Below, piece after piece: positions 60,272 through 64,000 of a stretch of 64,000 nucleotides of DNA. The notes under the pieces are model-generated. The model ran no database searches and was not told where the DNA came from. It worked only from the letters and a program-made list of their open reading frames with translations. The position numbers and the translations under genes are program-made. Source of the stretch: Hyphomonas neptunium ATCC 15444 (lineage in GTDB: Bacteria; Pseudomonadota; Alphaproteobacteria; Caulobacterales; Hyphomonadaceae); the NCBI RefSeq assembly GCF_000013025.1, contig NC_008358.1:1240001-1304000 (forward strand), read 5' to 3'. Each line of letters begins with the position of its first letter. The first letter of the stretch is position 1.

Positions 60272-61537
60272 TTGGGTGGTCCGCTTCGCACATCTGCAAA
60301 GGGACTCGAGCTGATCAAAGGCTTCGAGGGCTTCCGGCCGCGCGCAAGCCGGCTGCCGGATGGGCGATGGATTGTGGGCTATGGCCACACGCGCACGGCG
60401 CGGCCTGGCTTGCAGGTGACCCCTCAGGACGCTGAACTGGTGCTGGCGCATTCCGATCTGCCGCTGATCGAGCAGCTGATCCAGGATGAAGTGCTCGCCC
60501 CGCTGACCCAGAACGAATTTGATGCGCTGGTGTCCTTTGCCTGGAATATCGGGCCGGGCGCGTTCCAGTCTTCCAGCGTGCTGGCAAACCTCAATGAGGG
60601 CGACAGGCTCTCGGCCGCATCCGACATGTGGCTGTGGCGCAAGGGGCGTGTGAGCGGCGAGGTGAAGATCATCGACGCGCTGGTGCGCCGGCGGGCTGCG
60701 GAGATTTCGCTGTTCCTGACGCACCCTTCGGGCCCGGCGGCGGTGCCTGGCGCGCTGATCCGGCCGATCCCCGAAGATGGCGGGCAGCCTTTCCCGCCGG
60801 CCTCTGAACGCACTGTCATCATCGAAGCGCGTGGCGAGGGCGAGCCGCTGCTGCCGCGCGGACGCACGGCGGACACGACGCCCAAGGCTGCGGCCCGCGC
60901 CGTGAGCGAGCGGATTGCGCGCATTCTGGGCGAGAGCCCGCCGCCACCACCCTCAACGCCGGGCAGGACGCTGGCACCGGGCGAGGAAGGCCCGAGTGTT
61001 GAAGAGATCACCCGCGCAATTGCCGATCTGGCCGGCCCGGCGGATGACGCGCCGCTGCCACCGGCAACCGGCGGAGTGCGGGGGGCGCCCGATGGGATTG
61101 AACGCCGCCGGCCCGCGCGGACTCAGCCGCCGTCTGCCACGGTTGCGCCGCCGCCGGTAGAACCTGCTGCAGCCGCGATCATTGCGGCGCCACCGGTGCC
61201 CGAAGCCCTGCTGCCCCCGGCAGAGGCGGTGATTGTGGACGATCTGGCGCCTGTGGAAATCGATGAAAATGGTGTTCAGCGCGCGCTGGAGGAGAACGGG
61301 CATGTGACCCGTCCTCCGGGCGCTGAAACGCTGGGGCGCTGGGTGCCGTATGCGCTGCTTTCCGGGTTGGGGCTGGTGAGCCTTGTTCTGGGCATTGGCG
61401 AGTTGATCGACATGGCCGCTGAACCGGCGCTGCATGAAGGCGAAGCGTGGCTGGGGCCGCTGCTGGCGCTGGGCGGCGGGTTCCTGTTTGTGGTGGCCAC
61501 GTATTACCTTTACCGGGCGATGACGCAGGACGAGTGA
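60272..61537 (+). CDS. spmX: SpmX-type polar scaffold (degenerate muramidase with two C-terminal membrane helices)
   Basis: In Caulobacter and relatives SpmX recruits the kinase DivJ and marks the stalk site. The layout matches: a GH24-like domain (about 1-150), a long Pro/Ala-rich middle, and two C-terminal membrane helices (about 357-380 and 394-414), 421 residues in all against about 431 in Caulobacter. The start is TTG at 60272 with GGGAG 9 nt upstream; this places the retained muramidase Glu at residue 19. Of the T4-lysozyme catalytic triad only that Glu remains; the Asp and Thr positions are Leu28 and Ile34. An upstream TTG (60215) is less likely. There is no phage context, so it is not an endolysin. 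Confidence 0.85.
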   Translation: MGGPLRTSAKGLELIKGFEGFRPRASRLPDGRWIVGYGHTRTARPGLQVTPQDAELVLAHSDLPLIEQLIQDEVLAPLTQNEFDALVSFAWNIGPGAFQSSSVLANLNEGDRLSAASDMWLWRKGRVSGEVKIIDALVRRRAAEISLFLTHPSGPAAVPGALIRPIPEDGGQPFPPASERTVIIEARGEGEPLLPRGRTADTTPKAAARAVSERIARILGESPPPPPSTPGRTLAPGEEGPSVEEITRAIADLAGPADDAPLPPATGGVRGAPDGIERRRPARTQPPSATVAPPPVEPAAAAIIAAPPVPEALLPPAEAVIVDDLAPVEIDENGVQRALEENGHVTRPPGAETLGRWVPYALLSGLGLVSLVLGIGELIDMAAEPALHEGEAWLGPLLALGGGFLFVVATYYLYRAMTQDE

Positions 61538-61576
61538 GCCGGTGACAGGCAGGCAGGGCCTTGCTAGGAAAGGGCC

Positions 61577-62749
61577 ATGCTGACGAACACATATCCCTCT
61601 CTGAACTTCGATCTCGGTGAAACTGCGGACATGATCCGCGAGACCGTGAAAAACTTTGCCCAGAACGAGATTGCGCCGCGCGCCGCCGAGATTGACCGGA
61701 CGGACAAGTTTCCGCGCGACCTTCTGCCGAAGATGGGGGAGCTTGGCCTCCTCGGCATCACGGTGGAAGAGGAATGGGGCGGCACGGGCCTTGGATACCT
61801 TGAGCATGTCGTGGCGATGGAGGAAATCTCCCGCGCGTCGGCCTCGGTTGGCCTATCTTACGGGGCGCACTCAAACCTTTGCGTCAACCAGCTGCGCCGC
61901 TGGGGCAATGACCAGCAGAAAGCGCGCTACCTGCCCAAGCTGATCTCGGGCGAGCATCTGGGCAGCCTCGCGATGAGCGAGAGCGGTGCGGGCTCGGACG
62001 TGGTGTCCATGAAGCTGCGCGCTGACAAGAAGGGCGACCACTATGTGCTCAACGGCACCAAGATGTGGATCACCAATGCGCCGGATGCGGACACTCTGGT
62101 GGTCTATGCCAAGACCGACCCGAATGGCGGCTCTAAGGGCATCACGGCCTTCCTGATCGAGCGGGGCTTCAAGGGATTTTCGGTGGCGCAGAAGCTCGAC
62201 AAGCTGGGCATGCGCGGATCGGAAACCGGCGAGCTGGTGTTTGAAGATTGCGAAGTGCCTGAAGAGAATGTGATGGGACCGGTGGGCGCCGGGGCGCGCA
62301 TTCTGATGAGCGGGCTCGACTATGAGCGCGCGGTCCTCTCGGCCGGGCCGACGGGCATCATGCAGGCATGCCTGGATGTGGTGATCCCCTACATTCATGA
62401 CCGCAAACAGTTTGGCCAGTCCATCGGCGAGTTCCAGCTGGTGCAGGGCAAGCTGGCGGACATGTATGTGCAGATGAATGCGGCGAAGGCCTATGTCTAT
62501 GCGGTCGCCAAGGCGTGCGATCGGGGCGAGACGGCCCGCAAGGATGCGGCCGGCGCTATTCTGTATGCGGCAGAAACGGCGACGAAGCTGGCGCTGGACG
62601 CGATCCAGCTGCTCGGTGGCAACGGGTATATCAATGAATACCCTACAGGCCGCCTGCTGCGCGACGCCAAGCTCTATGAGATTGGCGCGGGCACGAGCGA
62701 GATCCGCCGCTGGCTGATCGGGCGGGAGCTGTTTTCGGAGACGGCTTGA
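61577..62749 (+). CDS. liuA: Isovaleryl-CoA dehydrogenase
   Basis: An acyl-CoA dehydrogenase of the leucine pathway, 390 residues, FAD-dependent. FAD and substrate motifs [14 protein letters not shown] and [10 protein letters not shown] are present, as is the isovaleryl-type catalytic Glu in [13 protein letters not shown] and the C-terminal [14 protein letters not shown] and GTSEIRR. The placement of Glu in the YERAVL block distinguishes it from short-chain types. No other liu genes (liuB, liuC, liuD) follow in the window; the next gene overlaps its stop codon. Confidence 0.92.
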   Translation: MLTNTYPSLNFDLGETADMIRETVKNFAQNEIAPRAAEIDRTDKFPRDLLPKMGELGLLGITVEEEWGGTGLGYLEHVVAMEEISRASASVGLSYGAHSNLCVNQLRRWGNDQQKARYLPKLISGEHLGSLAMSESGAGSDVVSMKLRADKKGDHYVLNGTKMWITNAPDADTLVVYAKTDPNGGSKGITAFLIERGFKGFSVAQKLDKLGMRGSETGELVFEDCEVPEENVMGPVGAGARILMSGLDYERAVLSAGPTGIMQACLDVVIPYIHDRKQFGQSIGEFQLVQGKLADMYVQMNAAKAYVYAVAKACDRGETARKDAAGAILYAAETATKLALDAIQLLGGNGYINEYPTGRLLRDAKLYEIGAGTSEIRRWLIGRELFSETA

Positions 62750-63375
62750 AAATTCAATTATTCACTTTTCTGGCAGTCGTATCAGTCTCTTGCGCAGCGA
62801 GCCCGCAAACGACAACCTCCATATTGGCTGAAGATGATGGTTCTTGCGGCAGTGATCGTGCCGCGTTGATGTCAATGGACTATTGGGAATTCGATCAGTC
62901 ACCGAATGGTATTCAATCGGTTCTGCGTAAGCCGGGATGTCGGACTGAAGGCGCAGACCTGATACGGGATTATCACGCGGCACTTCGAGAGGCAGGGCGC
63001 CCTGTTACGCATGATTTTCCGGAGAGCAAAATTACGTTCAGCGATGATGGCGAAGTTCCGCTCCTCTACTGGCACGAAGGGCAAGTCAGGGCGATGGAAG
63101 GCGATACTCCGACAGCGGTTGAACTCTTTCGCCTCTCACTGAAGCCACCAGAGGAAAACAACGCCGGCTGGAACGAGTATGTTCGCGCAAACATTGCTTT
63201 TCTGGAAGGTGATTTTGAACGGTTGCTGAATGAACGCGAAGCGCTGTCGGCAATGGCGAGGCCTGGTTATGGCGACATCAACTTGGGGGTCGTTAACGGA
63301 CTGATTGCCTGTTTCGGGCGCACCTATCTGGACGCTTATACTACGGCTGAATGTGATCGGCGCCCAATGCAATAA
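62746..63375 (+). CDS. Secreted hypothetical protein of low GC
   Basis: A 209-residue protein starting at a TTG that overlaps the liuA stop (TTGA). The signal-like N-terminus is [19 protein letters not shown], perhaps a lipoprotein. The mature part is helical and repeat-like ([40 protein letters not shown]), suggestive of a short TPR or Sel1-like module. Base composition is clearly lower in GC than the neighbours, so recent acquisition is likely. The family is unknown to me. Confidence 0.65.
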   Translation: MKIQLFTFLAVVSVSCAASPQTTTSILAEDDGSCGSDRAALMSMDYWEFDQSPNGIQSVLRKPGCRTEGADLIRDYHAALREAGRPVTHDFPESKITFSDDGEVPLLYWHEGQVRAMEGDTPTAVELFRLSLKPPEENNAGWNEYVRANIAFLEGDFERLLNEREALSAMARPGYGDINLGVVNGLIACFGRTYLDAYTTAECDRRPMQ

Positions 63376-63378
63376 AAG

Positions 63379-63867
63379 CTACCTGAACCGCTCCGGTTCG
63401 GCCGCGATCAGGGCTTCGAGTTTCGGCATGCCTTCTTTCAGGCCCTTGGTGAGCTGGCCGGTGACGACGCCGCCGAGGAACAAGGGCGCGCTGGCCTTGC
63501 CGGACCAGTGCATTTCGCAGCCGCCTTCGACGGGCACGACCCGGTAATCTTCAACCGCCGCCGAGACCGGCAGGCTGGAGCGCTCAAAACGGAAAGCCAT
63601 GCGGGCGCCCTCTTCCCAGGCGAAGAAGGTTTCCTCGATCTGCTGATCGCCGACTTCAACCGTGCGGGTGGTGCCGGGGCCGAAGGGTTTCGGGCTGGTC
63701 CAGGTGACTTTGGTGATCGGCAGCCACTGGGTCCACGCTTCAGCATCAAGCAGAGCGTTCCAGACCATTTCAGGCGGGAAGGGAAAGCGGTGAACGACGG
63801 TCGATTGCTTGGCGGTGGCGAGGTATTCTTCAGCGACGGGTTTGTGAGCTTTCAGCGCCTTGGCCAT
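63379..63867 (-). CDS. SRPBCC family protein
   Basis: A 162-residue START-like lipid or ligand-binding protein. The fold signature is visible in VVHRFPFPPEMVWNALLDAEAW, LPITKVTW and the terminal helix GQLTKGLKEGMPKLEALI. The start at 63867 (MAKALKAHKP) has CGGAGAA upstream; a longer frame exists without a site. It is convergent with the low-GC gene, 3 nt apart. Nothing more is supported in 63868-64000. Confidence 0.85.
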   Translation of the reverse strand: MAKALKAHKPVAEEYLATAKQSTVVHRFPFPPEMVWNALLDAEAWTQWLPITKVTWTSPKPFGPGTTRTVEVGDQQIEETFFAWEEGARMAFRFERSSLPVSAAVEDYRVVPVEGGCEMHWSGKASAPLFLGGVVTGQLTKGLKEGMPKLEALIAAEPERFR

Positions 63868-64000
63868 GACAATTCTCCGGGTGGTGGCCCGCTTCACGAT
63901 GCGGCGGGCAATCACTGTCCAGCGCGCAGTATAGGCGGCATTTGCAAGCACCGTCTACGGAACGCCGCGACGGAGACAGGGTCACCTCGCGTCAGCCCGC

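Noticed and set aside
60272..61537. Phage endolysin or prophage remnant
   Set aside because: There are no other phage genes, integrase or att sites. The two C-terminal membrane helices, Pro-rich middle and loss of two catalytic residues fit SpmX.

Overview
The window reads as chromosomal DNA of a high-GC alphaproteobacterium of the Hyphomonadaceae, most likely Hyphomonas or a close relative. This rests on an SpmX-type polar scaffold protein, a ccoNOQP/ccoGHIS cluster beside fixLJ, a ScfR-type regulator next to aceB and aceA, TonB-dependent receptors and short overlapping genes. The genus is inferred from gene content only. I saw no rRNA, tRNA, insertion sequence, CRISPR array or prophage.

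Layout. 0-6 kb: 3' part of ettA, a lipoprotein amidase, a small acidic-tailed secreted protein, and a WYL regulator divergent from a glutathione S-transferase. 6-14 kb (minus strand): the complete high-affinity cbb3 oxidase operon, ccoN-O-Q-P followed by ccoG-H-I-S, joined by 1-8 nt overlaps. ccoQ, too short for most gene finders, is present. 14-17 kb: a small Cys-bearing membrane protein, the haem PAS kinase FixL, FixJ and a lone receiver protein. 17-22 kb: ScfR divergent from the glyoxylate-bypass genes aceB and aceA. 22-28 kb: a LOG hydrolase, an Atm1-type exporter, a phosphatidylserine-decarboxylase-like protein without the pyruvoyl serine, and two lipoproteins. 28-31 kb: a 917-residue winged-helix / Ser-Thr kinase / transmembrane / TPR fusion. 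31-34 kb: bioA divergent from bioF-bioD, then a TetR regulator.

34-46 kb holds an accessory catabolic island. It contains a RutA-like flavin monooxygenase, a RutB-like cysteine hydrolase, a RutF-like flavin reductase, two paralogous M20 amidohydrolases, two MFS carriers, a TonB receptor and a GntR/FCD regulator. The logic is uptake, then oxygenolytic ring opening, then successive amide hydrolysis of an unknown N-heterocycle. A shared 24-bp motif lies upstream of the MFS/M20/RutA operon, the TonB receptor, and in the GntR-phoD intergenic region. 46-64 kb: PhoD phosphatase, a second TonB receptor, a DesK/NarL-type two-component pair, DUF2946-like and PepSY proteins, an AlmA-type flavin monooxygenase, MgtE, SpmX, isovaleryl-CoA dehydrogenase, a low-GC secreted protein and an SRPBCC protein.

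The most unusual DNA structure is a dispersed family of TGTCC arrays with an exact 10-bp period, at five loci. Three are intergenic and two lie inside coding sequence. In two copies the array is joined to 11-bp TTGGAG repeats and an identical 28-bp palindrome. The + strand also changes from C-rich to G-rich near 22.9 kb.
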